Below are positions 10,621 through 20,968 of a DNA stretch of 64,000 bases, in pieces. The position numbers and the translations under genes are program-made. The notes below the pieces were generated by a model. The model was given only the letters and a program-made list of their open reading frames with translations. It did no database searches and was not told the DNA's origin. The stretch is from Sulfuritalea sp. (GTDB lineage Bacteria > Pseudomonadota > Gammaproteobacteria > Burkholderiales > Rhodocyclaceae), in the NCBI GenBank assembly GCA_030680805.1, contig JAUXUK010000041.1:39249-103248 (forward strand), written 5' to 3'. How positions within the stretch are numbered: position 1 is the stretch's first letter; each line of letters begins with the position of its first letter.

Positions 10621-12489
10621 TCAGACTCCCGGCTTCCAGATTTGTCCGATGCTCACCGAGCCCAGCTTGCGCCGGTGGCCGTAGATCAGGTTGATCATTG
10701 CGCGCGAAACCACGACCGAGCTGAAGATCGAGGTCAGGATGCCCAGGCAATGCACCACGGCAAAGCCGCGTACCGGACCGGAGCCGAATATCAGCAGCGC
10801 GACGCCGGCGATCAGGGTGGTGATGTTCGAGTCGAGAATGGTCGCCCAGGCACGCTCGTAGCCGGCGGTGATGGACGCCTGCGGTGAATTGCCGGCGCGC
10901 AGTTCCTCGCGCACCCGCTCGTTGATCAGCACGTTGGCGTCGATCGCCATGCCCAGCGTCAGGGCGATGGCGGCAATGCCCGGCAGGGTCAGCGTCGCCT
11001 GCAGCAGGGACAGCAGCGCGACCAGGAACAGCAGGTTGGCGGAGAGCGCGAACACCGAGACTAAACCGAACAGCAGGTAGTAGGCCATCATGAAAACGGA
11101 AATGGCGATGAAGCCCCACATGGTCGAACTGAAGCCCTTGGCGATGTTGTCGGCGCCCAGGCTGGGGCCGATGGTGCGCTCCTCGATGATCTCCATCGGC
11201 GCCGCCAGGGATCCGGCGCGCAGCAGCAGCGCCACGTCGTTGGCTTCGACGGTGCTCATGCGGCCGGAAATCTGCACGCGGCCGCCGCCGATCTCGGTGC
11301 GGATCACCGGTGCGGTGACGACCTCGCCCTTGCCTTTTTCGATCAGCAGGATGGCCATGCGCTTGCCGACGTTGTCGCGCGTCACGTCCTTGAAGATGCG
11401 CGCGCCGGCGGAATCGAGCGACAAATGCACGGCCGCTTCCTGCGTCTGGTTGTCGAAGCCCGGCTGGGCATCGGTCAGGCGCTCGCCGGTGAGCACGACC
11501 TGCTTCTTGACCAGCAGGCCGCGCCCGCCGCGCTCGACATAATATTCCGTGCCTGGCGGAGGCTGCCCCGCCGCGGCTTGCTCCATGATGCCGGGATTGG
11601 CACTGGCTTCGTCATCGACCAGGCGCACTTCCAGCGTCGCCGTGCGACCGAGGATGTCCTTGGCCTTGGCGGTGTCCTGCACCCCGGGCAGTTGCACCAC
11701 GATCCGGTCCGCGCCCTGTTGCTGGATCACCGGCTCGGCGACGCCGAGCTCGTTGATGCGGTTGTGCAGCGTCGTGATGTTCTGCTTGACCGCGAATTCC
11801 TGGATGCGTTTCTGCGCTTCCGGCTTGAGCGTCGCCACCAGCTTGAGGTCACTGCCATCCTGGGCATCCACCAGCAGCAGGTCGGGCTGGCTGTCCGCCA
11901 GGACGGCGCGCGCCTTTTCCCGGACATCGGCCTCGCGGAAACGTATCGCCACGGTTTGCCCTTCGCGACCGATGCCGCCATGGCGGATATTCTTGTCGCG
12001 CATCAGGCTGCGCAGGTCGGCGCCGATCGAATCGAGACGCTTGGTCAGCGCGCCCTTCATGTCCACCTGCAGCAGGAAATGCACGCCGCCGCGCAGATCG
12101 AGGCCGAGATACATCGGCAGGGCATGAATGCCGGTCAGCCAATTGGGGGAATCCGACACCAGATTCAGGGCCACGCTGTAAGTCGCATCCGCCGCCACGG
12201 GATTCACGGCCTTTTCGATGGTGTCCCTGGCCTTGAGCTGGGTATCGGTGTCGGCCAGCCGCACACGCACGCTGTTGAGGTCGATCACCAGCCCCTGCGG
12301 GGCGATCGAGGCGGCCTTGAGGGCCACTTCCACCTGGGCCAGCAGCTTGGCGTCAACCTTGTGCGTCGACTTGACGCTGGCCACCTGCACGGCCGGCGCC
12401 TCGCCGAAAAAGTTGGGCAGGGTATAGAGCAGTCCGAGCACCAGGGCGATCAGCACCGTGGCGTTCTTCCAGAGCGGGTAGCGATTCAT
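10621..12489 (-). CDS. secD: Protein translocase subunit SecD
   Basis: A 622-residue SecD, normal length for betaproteobacteria. One N-terminal helix (residues 10-27) precedes the large periplasmic domain with LGLDLRGGVHFLLQVDM. The C-terminal half contains five membrane helices with GMAIDANVLINERVREELR and a segment near ITTLIAGVALLIFGSGPVRGF. The gene follows yajC after a 45-bp spacer holding a strong stem-loop and is followed immediately by secF. Confidence 0.95.
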   Translation of the reverse strand: MNRYPLWKNATVLIALVLGLLYTLPNFFGEAPAVQVASVKSTHKVDAKLLAQVEVALKAASIAPQGLVIDLNSVRVRLADTDTQLKARDTIEKAVNPVAADATYSVALNLVSDSPNWLTGIHALPMYLGLDLRGGVHFLLQVDMKGALTKRLDSIGADLRSLMRDKNIRHGGIGREGQTVAIRFREADVREKARAVLADSQPDLLLVDAQDGSDLKLVATLKPEAQKRIQEFAVKQNITTLHNRINELGVAEPVIQQQGADRIVVQLPGVQDTAKAKDILGRTATLEVRLVDDEASANPGIMEQAAAGQPPPGTEYYVERGGRGLLVKKQVVLTGERLTDAQPGFDNQTQEAAVHLSLDSAGARIFKDVTRDNVGKRMAILLIEKGKGEVVTAPVIRTEIGGGRVQISGRMSTVEANDVALLLRAGSLAAPMEIIEERTIGPSLGADNIAKGFSSTMWGFIAISVFMMAYYLLFGLVSVFALSANLLFLVALLSLLQATLTLPGIAAIALTLGMAIDANVLINERVREELRAGNSPQASITAGYERAWATILDSNITTLIAGVALLIFGSGPVRGFAVVHCLGILTSIFSSVVVSRAMINLIYGHRRKLGSVSIGQIWKPGV

Positions 12490-12497
12490 GGCATTGT

Positions 12498-12524
12498 GGC
12501 CGGCCCGCGCTAACGCGGCCGGCC
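12498..12524 (-). other. GC-rich stem-loop between yajC and secD
   Basis: GGCCGGCC and its complement flank a short GCG/CGC extension, with one bulged base and a small loop. No T-run follows on the minus strand, so it is a poor intrinsic terminator. It may be an mRNA processing or stability element between yajC and secD; this is inference. Confidence 0.4.
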
Positions 12525-12534
12525 TTCAGAAAAA

Positions 12535-12876
12535 TTACAGATTTTTCATGGTGCCCTTGGGCAGCAGTGCGCCCACGGCATTCTTCTGCACGGTCATCAC
12601 CACCGGGCCATCCTTGGCGTCCGCCACTTCCAGGCTCAGGTAGTTCTCGCCCACCTTGGCAATGCGGCCGACGATGCCGCCCTGCGTGATGACCTCATCG
12701 CCCTTGGCCAGTTCGCTGACCATTTTCTGCTGTTCCTTGGCCTTCTTCATCTGCGGCCGGATCATGACGAACCAGAGCACGATGAACATCAGCAGGATGG
12801 GCAGCATGCCCATCAGGCCACCGGTGGGATCTGCGGCGGCACCGGCCGCCTGCGCGTAAGCATTTGAAATCAGCAC
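12535..12876 (-). CDS. yajC: Preprotein translocase subunit YajC
   Basis: A 113-residue protein with one membrane helix (about 22-42, GMLPILLMFIVLWFVMIRP) followed by KKAKEQQKMVSELAKGDEVITQGGIVGRI, the hallmark YajC sequence. It joins SecD and SecF in the Sec holocomplex. The start MLISNAYAQA is usual for the family. It lies between tgt and secD in the conserved queA-tgt-yajC-secDF order. Confidence 0.94.
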   Translation of the reverse strand: MLISNAYAQAAGAAADPTGGLMGMLPILLMFIVLWFVMIRPQMKKAKEQQKMVSELAKGDEVITQGGIVGRIAKVGENYLSLEVADAKDGPVVMTVQKNAVGALLPKGTMKNL

Positions 12877-12913
12877 TATGAGTCTCCAGGAATGTCAGAA
12901 AAAAGCTGCCGAA

Positions 12914-15048
<2,135 letters not shown>

Positions 15049-15192
15049 GGGAATGACGGGGGAAGGCGTACGGCAAACGGATTGCCGCGAGTCACGCAGC
15101 GAACGGCTGCCCTCTCGGCGGCCGGCGCGAATAGTAGCAGAGCCCTATCCCTGGGCCGGCACCAGTGCAGGCTCAAGCTGGCTCTTTACGGC

Positions 15193-15894
15193 TCAATTCA
15201 CTCCAGCAGGGTGGCCATGGCGTTTGAACGCCACCAGATCGACCAGAATCAACTGGCCATCCTGCTCATGGATAAGCCCCTGGGCCGTGAGATCGCGCAT
15301 CACGCGACTGACCATCTCGCGCGAGGCGCCGATCATCTTCGCGATATCCTGTTTGCTCAGCTTGCGCGTCACCACCTGGCGCCCATCCACCGTTTCCGCC
15401 GCCTCGAGCAACAGGCGCGCCACGCGCCCATAGACATCGAGCAAGGCGAGGCTCTCGATATTGCGGTCAGCCAGGCGCAGGCGCTTGGTCAGGTTGCGCA
15501 TGATGAAAAGCGAAACGTCGGGGTTTTCCACCAGGCATCGCTTGAAGTCTGCCTTGCCGATCACCACCACTTCGCTTGACTCGACGGCCAGCACGGTTGC
15601 CGAACGCGGATGATCGTCGAGCACGCCCATTTCGCCGAACAGTTCGCCCGGCCCGAGAATGGAAAGAATGACCTCGCGCCCTTCCTCGTCGCTGATCTGC
15701 ACTTTCAACGCACCTGACAGAACGAAGTAGATGTTGTCGGTACGGTCGCCGTCATGCAGCACCACCGTATGCCGCGGGATGTTGCGCAACATGGCAACAC
15801 GCGTCAGCGGTTTGAGGCACTCGTCGTCGAGCATCTCGAAGATCGGCAGCGCCCTGAGGATGGTCAATGAAACTCCAGCATTCGGCGAAATCAC
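15193..15894 (-). CDS. Crp/Fnr family transcriptional regulator
   Basis: A 233-residue regulator with an N-terminal cyclic-nucleotide-binding-type fold (about 15-130; GALKVQISDEEGREVILSIL, GPGELFGEMGVLDDHPRSATV) and a C-terminal winged helix (about 160-225; LSKQDIAKMIGASREMVSRVMRDL). The GELFGE and RSATV positions match cAMP-type pockets, but the ligand is unproven. FNR-type cysteines are absent, so it is not an oxygen sensor. I chose GTG at 15892-15894 because GGAGGG (15901-15906 on the complement) lies 6 nt upstream; the open frame continues further but is not family-like. Targets cannot be told from this window. Confidence 0.88.
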   Translation of the reverse strand: MISPNAGVSLTILRALPIFEMLDDECLKPLTRVAMLRNIPRHTVVLHDGDRTDNIYFVLSGALKVQISDEEGREVILSILGPGELFGEMGVLDDHPRSATVLAVESSEVVVIGKADFKRCLVENPDVSLFIMRNLTKRLRLADRNIESLALLDVYGRVARLLLEAAETVDGRQVVTRKLSKQDIAKMIGASREMVSRVMRDLTAQGLIHEQDGQLILVDLVAFKRHGHPAGVN

Positions 15895-16077
15895 AAAATA
15901 CCCTCCGTGAAGTCCAGCATGGGACCCGCATGGCGCAGCGAGTGCCAAGTGTAATCCGGAATGCCGCCAATCAGGTCTCACATGACCCCGGCAAATGTGG
16001 GCGAGCCTGCTCCGAAACCGTATTTTGCCTGCCGCCCGTCCGGCATGCTGCCTTGCTCAGGCGAATGAAGGTGTTTT

Positions 16078-16162
16078 TGGTGCCGGGGGGGGAAGTCGAA
16101 TCCCCATGCCTTGCGGCGGCGGTGTTTGAGACCGCTACGTCTACCGATTCCGTCACCCCGGC
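16078..16162 (-). tRNA. tRNA-Leu (anticodon CAA)
   Basis: An 85-nt class II tRNA. The acceptor stem GCCGGGG pairs with CCCCGGC and is followed by A and an encoded CCA at the 3' end (16078-16080). The anticodon stem GCGGT/ACCGC encloses a 7-nt loop CTCAAAC, giving anticodon CAA (reads UUG). The T-arm GGGGA-TTCGACT-TCCCC and a long variable arm are present. It lies alone between the Crp-type gene and kup. No integrase or attachment duplication is seen beside it. Confidence 0.95.
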
Positions 16163-16382
16163 CGGGATGTCGCAGCGCTGAAACACGTGCTGCGTGAGGC
16201 GCGCATTATCCGACAAAGTCGGCTGTCCCACAATCTCAACGCCCTGCCCCGTCGTCAGCGTGTCGGGAACCAGCGAACGGAGCGGAGACCGCCACAGGTA
16301 CTGCATCGCAGGGTCCCTTCTCGCGTTTCCCTATTGCGAAAGTGAGCGCGCCGCATGCGTGAGGGGTCATTCTCAAAGGGTC

Positions 16383-16388
16383 TATAAT
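16383..16388 (+). promoter_or_regulatory. Candidate -10 element for kup
   Basis: Perfect TATAAT, but the matching -35 region near 16360 is weak. If used, transcription would start at about 16394-16396, right at the first in-frame ATGs. That argues for the downstream ATG at 16425 as the kup start. Confidence 0.35.
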
Positions 16389-16424
16389 GACTTAATGATG
16401 CAGAGCAACAATACGACGGATAAC

Positions 16425-18293
16425 ATGTCAAAGCCCCGCCTCGCCGCTATCTCCGTGGCGGCCATGGGCGTGGTTTACGGCGACATCGGCACCAGTCCGC
16501 TGTACACCATGAAGGAAGTCTTCAACGGTCCGCACGCCGTAGCGGTCACCCCGGACAACCTGCTGGGCATCCTTTCGCTGATTTTCTGGGCACTGACCAT
16601 CACGGTGTCGCTCAAGTACGTGATGTTCATTACCCGCGCCGACAACCGCGGCGAAGGCGGCATCATGGCGCTGACCTCGCTCGCCCTGCGCACCCGCGGC
16701 AGCGGACCGCAAATGATGTGGTTGCTGTCCGGATTGGGCATATTCGGTGCCGGGCTGTTCTACGGCGACGCCGTGATCACACCGGCGATGTCGGTACTGT
16801 CCGCGGTCGAGGGTCTGGAAGTCGCGACGCCGATGTTCAAGCCCTATATCGTTCCCATTGCCATCGGCATCCTCTGCGGCCTGTTCCTGTTTCAGCCGCG
16901 CGGCACGGCCAGCGTCGGCGCCCTGTTCGGACCGGTGATGCTGTTCTGGTTCGGCACGCTCGGCGTGCTGGGCATCTGGAACATCCTCAAGCACCCGGAC
17001 GTCATCGCCGCCATCAACCCGTGGTACGCGGTGCATTTCTTCCTCGAAAACCGGTCTCATGCCTATCTCGCCCTCGGCGCGGTGGTATTGGCGATCACCG
17101 GCGGCGAGGCGCTGTATGCCGACATGGGACATTTTGGCCGGCGCTCGATCAAGTGGGCATGGCTGGGGTATGTGTTTCCCTGCCTGTACCTGAACTACCT
17201 CGGCCAGGGCGCGCTAATCCTCGACAATCCGGCGGCGGTGAAGAATCCCTTCTTCATGCTGGTTCCGCAAGAACTGCTTTATCCCATGGTCGCCCTAGCG
17301 ACGGCTGCGGCCGTCATTGCCTCGCAGGCGGTCATCTCCGGCGCCTTCTCGCTCACCAGCCAGGCCATGCAGCTCGGCTATTGCCCGCGGATTCATGTCA
17401 GGTTCACCTCTGAACGCGAAAAGGGGCAGATCTACATCCCCAACATCAACTGGCTGCTGCTGCTGGCCGTGATCATCCTGGTGCTCAGCTTCAAGTCATC
17501 GTCGAATCTGGCGTCCGCCTACGGCATCGCCGTCACCTTGACCATGATGATCGACACGCTCCTCGCCTTCGTTGTGGTGCGCGCGCTGTGGAACTGGAAC
17601 TGGCTGCAGGCCGGTCTGTTCCTAGCGCTGTTCCTGATTGTCGACTTCGCCTTCTTCTCGGCCAATCTGGTCAAGGTGCTCGACGGTGGCTGGTTCCCGC
17701 TGGCCCTCGGTCTTGGCATATTCACCTTGTTTGCGACCTGGAAGCGTGGCCGTACCCTGCTCTACGAAAAACTCCAGCAGGATTCGATCCCGCTTGATGC
17801 CTTTCTCTCCAGCCTGCAATACGGCGGCCCGCATCGCGTCGAAGGCACCGGCATCTTCATGACCACACGCCCCGACGGCGTGCCGCGCGCCATGCTGCAC
17901 AACATGCTGCACAACAAGGTGCTGCACCAGCGGGTGATTCTGCTCAACGTCAACATGCAGGACATTCCCCATGTCGGCGAGGATGAGCGCTTCCAGGTCG
18001 AAACACTCAGTGAAGGCTTCTATCGCGTGATCCTGAATTACGGCTTCAAGGACGACCCCAACATCCCCCTGGCGCTGGAACAGTGCGACAAACATGGCAT
18101 GGCGCCCATCGAGATGATGGAAACCTCATTTTTCCTTGGCCGCGAAACCATCGTCCCCAACCGCGTGCCGTCGATGCCGCTGTGGCGGCAGGTACTGTTC
18201 ATGTGGATGTTCCGCAATGCCGGTACGGCGACCGACTTCTTCAAGCTGCCGACCAATCGCGTCGTTGAGCTCGGTACCCAGGTCGAGCTTTGA
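16425..18293 (+). CDS. kup: Low-affinity potassium transporter Kup
   Basis: Proton-coupled potassium uptake protein of the KUP/HAK/KT family. Starting at MSKPRLAAISVAAMG gives 622 residues, the same length as E. coli Kup; ATGs at 16395 and 16398 would add 9-10 residues. The signature GVVYGDIGTSPLYTMKEVF opens the first helix, RADNRGEGGIMALTSLA follows, and about twelve membrane helices extend to residue 430. A cytoplasmic C-terminal domain follows, with GTGIFMTTRPDGVP and FFLGRETIVP. It is monocistronic by spacing and lies upstream of the sox operon. Confidence 0.93.
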   Translation: MSKPRLAAISVAAMGVVYGDIGTSPLYTMKEVFNGPHAVAVTPDNLLGILSLIFWALTITVSLKYVMFITRADNRGEGGIMALTSLALRTRGSGPQMMWLLSGLGIFGAGLFYGDAVITPAMSVLSAVEGLEVATPMFKPYIVPIAIGILCGLFLFQPRGTASVGALFGPVMLFWFGTLGVLGIWNILKHPDVIAAINPWYAVHFFLENRSHAYLALGAVVLAITGGEALYADMGHFGRRSIKWAWLGYVFPCLYLNYLGQGALILDNPAAVKNPFFMLVPQELLYPMVALATAAAVIASQAVISGAFSLTSQAMQLGYCPRIHVRFTSEREKGQIYIPNINWLLLLAVIILVLSFKSSSNLASAYGIAVTLTMMIDTLLAFVVVRALWNWNWLQAGLFLALFLIVDFAFFSANLVKVLDGGWFPLALGLGIFTLFATWKRGRTLLYEKLQQDSIPLDAFLSSLQYGGPHRVEGTGIFMTTRPDGVPRAMLHNMLHNKVLHQRVILLNVNMQDIPHVGEDERFQVETLSEGFYRVILNYGFKDDPNIPLALEQCDKHGMAPIEMMETSFFLGRETIVPNRVPSMPLWRQVLFMWMFRNAGTATDFFKLPTNRVVELGTQVEL

Positions 18294-18406
18294 TACCGGT
18301 CGCCGGGTGCTGCATTGCAATAGACGCGAATTGATCGCCCGACTCGTTTTATTCCATTGTTTCAGCGATTGCCCGAATAGTTTTTTTCCATTTACGCGGC
18401 GCGCTT

Positions 18407-18427
18407 AGTGTGCAAAACTTGCGCACT
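18407..18427. promoter_or_regulatory. Imperfect palindrome upstream of soxY (candidate operator)
   Basis: AGTGTGCAA-AAC-TTGCGCACT, two 9-nt arms with one mismatch around a 3-nt centre. It lies 93 bp before the soxY start, in the only sizeable space upstream of the operon. It lacks the TTGAT-N4-ATCAA pattern of FNR sites. A sulfur-responsive repressor is a reasonable guess, but no regulator gene is adjacent. Confidence 0.45.
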
Positions 18428-18463
18428 CGTTAGTCCACGGCGCTTTGATTCATAAAGCTGATG

Positions 18464-18477
18464 TGGCAAATTTGCCA
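18464..18477. promoter_or_regulatory. Perfect 14-bp palindrome upstream of soxY
   Basis: TGGCAAATTTGCCA is a perfect palindrome 43 bp before the soxY start and 36 bp after the other palindrome. It could be an operator or lie in the 5' leader. Confidence 0.4.
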
Positions 18478-18520
18478 GCAATTCAGTCAGACATTCAACG
18501 ATTCGGAGGAGAACAAGGCA

Positions 18521-18997
18521 ATGGAAATGAACGTCACACGGAGAACCGTACTTCGCGGTGCAGGAAGCGCAGGCGTACTTTCTGCGCTGATCGTGGCCGG
18601 CGTGCTGAAACCCACTGCGGCCTTTGCGGCAGAGTGGAACAAGGCCGCCTTTGAGGCGAAGGACACGGCCGGAGCGCTCAAGGGCATCGGCGCCGGAGCA
18701 CCCGCCGACAGCAAGGACCTGATACTCAAGGCTCCCGACATCGCGGAAAACGGCGCAGTAGTGCCGGTGGATGTGGTCAGCAATATTCCCAAGACCACTT
18801 CGATTGCGATCCTGGTGGAAAAGAATCCGTCTCCGTTTTCCTGCCAGTTCGACTTTGCCAACGGCGCGTTGCCGGAAGCGTCGGTGCGCCTCAAAATGGG
18901 CCAGACGTCGCTGGTCAAGGCGGTCGCCAAAGCTGACGGCAAGTTCTATACCGCTCAAAAAGAAGTCAAGGTTACCGCCGGCGGCTGTGGCGGCTGA
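18521..18997 (+). CDS. soxY: Sulfur carrier protein SoxY
   Basis: Periplasmic subunit of the SoxYZ carrier, to which thiosulfate is bound during oxidation. The mature C-terminus ends in GGCGG, with Cys156 as the sulfur-binding residue on a flexible arm. A Tat signal (TRRTVLRGAGSAG) explains export together with SoxZ. I start at MEMNVTRRT (18521) with GGAGGA at 18505-18510; ATG 18527 is an alternative, and the longer frame from 18461 is not signal-like. The protein has 158 residues. First gene of soxYZAXB. Confidence 0.95.
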   Translation: MEMNVTRRTVLRGAGSAGVLSALIVAGVLKPTAAFAAEWNKAAFEAKDTAGALKGIGAGAPADSKDLILKAPDIAENGAVVPVDVVSNIPKTTSIAILVEKNPSPFSCQFDFANGALPEASVRLKMGQTSLVKAVAKADGKFYTAQKEVKVTAGGCGG

Positions 18998-19024
18998 TCA
19001 AACCAAACGAAAAGGGAACACACC

Positions 19025-19336
19025 ATGGCAGATCCGATGAAAATTCGCGCCCAGTTGAAGGGTGACGTGGCGGAAATCCGTATCCTGATGAGTCACGCGA
19101 TGGAAACCGGCCAGCGCAAGGACGCGGCCGGGGCGACCGTGCCGCCTCACTTCATTCAATCGATGACGATTGATGTCGGCGGCAAGCGAGTGGTCGACGG
19201 CCAGACCGGCACCGCGATATCGCGCAACCCGGTCTTTGGCTTCAAGATGAAAGGCGCCAAGGCCGGTGACAAGGTCGTCGTCAACTGGGTGGACAACAAG
19301 GGCGACAAGAGAAGCGACGAAGCTACAGTAGCTTAA
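19025..19336 (+). CDS. soxZ: Thiosulfate oxidation carrier complex protein SoxZ
   Basis: A 103-residue partner of SoxY, with an immunoglobulin-like fold. The start MADPMKIRAQLKGDVAEIRILMSH and the later PPHFIQSMTIDVGGKRV are family hallmarks. It has no signal peptide, as expected, because it is co-exported with Tat-borne SoxY. It lies 27 bp after soxY. Confidence 0.95.
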   Translation: MADPMKIRAQLKGDVAEIRILMSHAMETGQRKDAAGATVPPHFIQSMTIDVGGKRVVDGQTGTAISRNPVFGFKMKGAKAGDKVVVNWVDNKGDKRSDEATVA

Positions 19337-19361
19337 AAGTTTCATCCGCAAATAATAATTC

Positions 19362-19382
19362 GGGGCGGGACACACCCACCCC
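19362..19382 (+). other. Small stem-loop between soxZ and soxA
   Basis: GGGGCGGG and CCCACCCC flank a 5-nt loop (ACACA). No T-run follows, so termination is unlikely. It may affect mRNA stability between soxYZ and soxAX. It sits just upstream of the soxA ribosome site (AGGAGGAGA). Confidence 0.3.
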
Positions 19383-19403
19383 AAACCCTGACAGGAGGAG
19401 ACG

Positions 19404-20276
19404 ATGAAACAACGACTCATCGGCGCGCTCTGCGCCATGGCGGTGATGGGCGGCGCGTTCGCCCAGTCCCCCGCCAAGAAGCCGGCGACCAAGCCGGCGG
19501 CCAAGGCCTCTGTGGCACCGGCAGCGGAAGAAAAGGATCCCGCCACGCTGGAATTCGAGAAGTTCCGTGCCGAGATGGAGGACAGCAACCCGGCCGAACT
19601 GTTTGAGGCCAAGGGCCAGGAACAATGGAAGACCAAGCGCGGCCCGAAGAACGTGTCGCTGGCCGAGAGCTGCGACCTGGGCCAGGGCGTGGGCAAGGTC
19701 GAAGGCGCCTATGTGAAGATGCCGCGCTATTTCGCCGATGCCGATGCCGTGATGGATGCCGAACGGCGCATCGTCTGGTGCATGGTCGAGAAGCAGGGCT
19801 TCAAGTTCGACGATATCGCCAAGCAGCCGTTCGCCAACGAAACCAGAACTCCCGACATCACCAATCTGGTCACCTATGTCGCCGGTCATTCGCGCAACAT
19901 GAAAATCGCCGTGCCGCTCAACGATCCCAAGGTGCGCGCGGCGTATGAAACGGGCAAGGAGATAGCCGCCTATCGTGCCGGCCCCTATGACTTCTCCTGC
20001 AACACCTGCCACGGCGTCGACGGCAAGCGCATCCGCATGCAGAACCTGCCCAACCTCAGCACTCCCGCGGGTGCCATGAAGGGCGTCCAGGGCTGGCCCG
20101 GCTATCGCATGACCGGCGGCGTGATGCTGACCCATCAGTGGCGCATGGGCGACTGCTTCCGCCAGCAGCGCTTCCCGCAACCGCAATACGCCTCTGATGC
20201 GGTCGCTTATCTGCTGACCTACATGACCGGCACCGCCAACGGCCAGGTCTACAAAGGCCCGGGCATCAAGCGCTAA
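19404..20276 (+). CDS. soxA: c-type cytochrome SoxA (single haem motif)
   Basis: Subunit of SoxAX, which joins thiosulfate to the SoxY cysteine. The protein has 290 residues with a signal peptide (1-20). One haem motif, CNTCH, is at 199-203. The catalytic persulfide cysteine is in MGDCFRQQR (Cys251). Where diheme SoxA proteins have a first CxxCH, this one has single cysteines (Cys90, Cys126), which could form a disulfide. It is therefore a monoheme type. An Ala/Lys/Pro-rich linker (22-45) follows the signal. Strong ribosome site AGGAGGAG just before the ATG. Confidence 0.93.
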   Translation: MKQRLIGALCAMAVMGGAFAQSPAKKPATKPAAKASVAPAAEEKDPATLEFEKFRAEMEDSNPAELFEAKGQEQWKTKRGPKNVSLAESCDLGQGVGKVEGAYVKMPRYFADADAVMDAERRIVWCMVEKQGFKFDDIAKQPFANETRTPDITNLVTYVAGHSRNMKIAVPLNDPKVRAAYETGKEIAAYRAGPYDFSCNTCHGVDGKRIRMQNLPNLSTPAGAMKGVQGWPGYRMTGGVMLTHQWRMGDCFRQQRFPQPQYASDAVAYLLTYMTGTANGQVYKGPGIKR

Positions 20277-20289
20277 CAGGGAGACAGAC

Positions 20290-20907
20290 ATGACCAAGAC
20301 CATTCTTATGGCCACCGCCGTGGCCTTGCCTTTCCTGACCGTCGCTGTTCCTGCCGCTGCGGATGGTGACTATCGCGCGCAGGCGATCGCCGTAATCAAG
20401 AAGGACTTCAAGCCGCGTGGGCAGGCCGGCCTCGACCGGCTGGCGGAGGACGGCGTGCAGGCGATCTGCAATCGCACCGGCAACAAGCCGCCCGAATACA
20501 TCGAGAAGGCAATGAACGCCGACCAGTTGGCGGCCGTCAAGCTTCCTGCCGACGGCAAGTTGATGGGGGACTGGAAGGAAGGCGAAAAGATTGCCCAGAG
20601 CGGACGCGGCTTCACCTGGACCGACAACCCCGGCCTGCCGGTAGGCGGCAACTGCTACAACTGCCACCAGATCGCGCCCAAGGAGACATCCTTCGGCACG
20701 CTCGGTCCGAGCCTGTATCAATTCGGCAAGCTGCGCGGCAACACGGCCGAGATCCAGAAATACACCTACAGCAAGATCTGGAATGCCAAGGCCTTCAACT
20801 TGTGCTCGGAAATGCCGCGCTTCGGGCATGCCGGTGCGCTGACCGAAAAACAGGTCAAGGACCTGGTGGCATTGCTGCTCGATCCCGAATCGCCGGTCAA
20901 CAAATAA
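20290..20907 (+). CDS. soxX: c-type cytochrome SoxX
   Basis: Haem partner of SoxA. The protein has 205 residues with a signal peptide (1-24). The haem motif CYNCH is at 122-126 and the probable distal ligand Met175 is in SEMPRFGHAG. The long N-terminal region (25-115) before the haem is typical of larger SoxX forms. It lies 13 bp after soxA and is followed by a strong terminator before soxB. Confidence 0.93.
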   Translation: MTKTILMATAVALPFLTVAVPAAADGDYRAQAIAVIKKDFKPRGQAGLDRLAEDGVQAICNRTGNKPPEYIEKAMNADQLAAVKLPADGKLMGDWKEGEKIAQSGRGFTWTDNPGLPVGGNCYNCHQIAPKETSFGTLGPSLYQFGKLRGNTAEIQKYTYSKIWNAKAFNLCSEMPRFGHAGALTEKQVKDLVALLLDPESPVNK

Positions 20908-20921
20908 GTCACGTCATCCGG

Positions 20922-20950
20922 AAAAGCCTGGCCGCGGCCAGGCTTTTTTT
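20922..20950 (+). terminator. Intrinsic terminator between soxX and soxB
   Basis: A perfect stem, AAAAGCCTGGCC paired with GGCCAGGCTTTT around a GC centre, is followed by a run of T. It sits inside the soxYZAXB gene order, 15 nt after the soxX stop and about 18 nt before the soxB start, and would reduce soxB expression relative to soxYZAX unless read through. Confidence 0.85.
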
Positions 20951-20968
20951 CTACCCAAGGAGTCTGTA

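Noticed and set aside
16078..16162. tRNA-Leu as an integration site for a genomic island
   Set aside because: No integrase gene, no duplicated tRNA 3' end and ordinary core genes on both sides.
18407..18427. Palindrome upstream of soxY as an FNR or Crp box
   Set aside because: It lacks the TTGAT-N4-ATCAA or TGTGA-N6-TCACA pattern.
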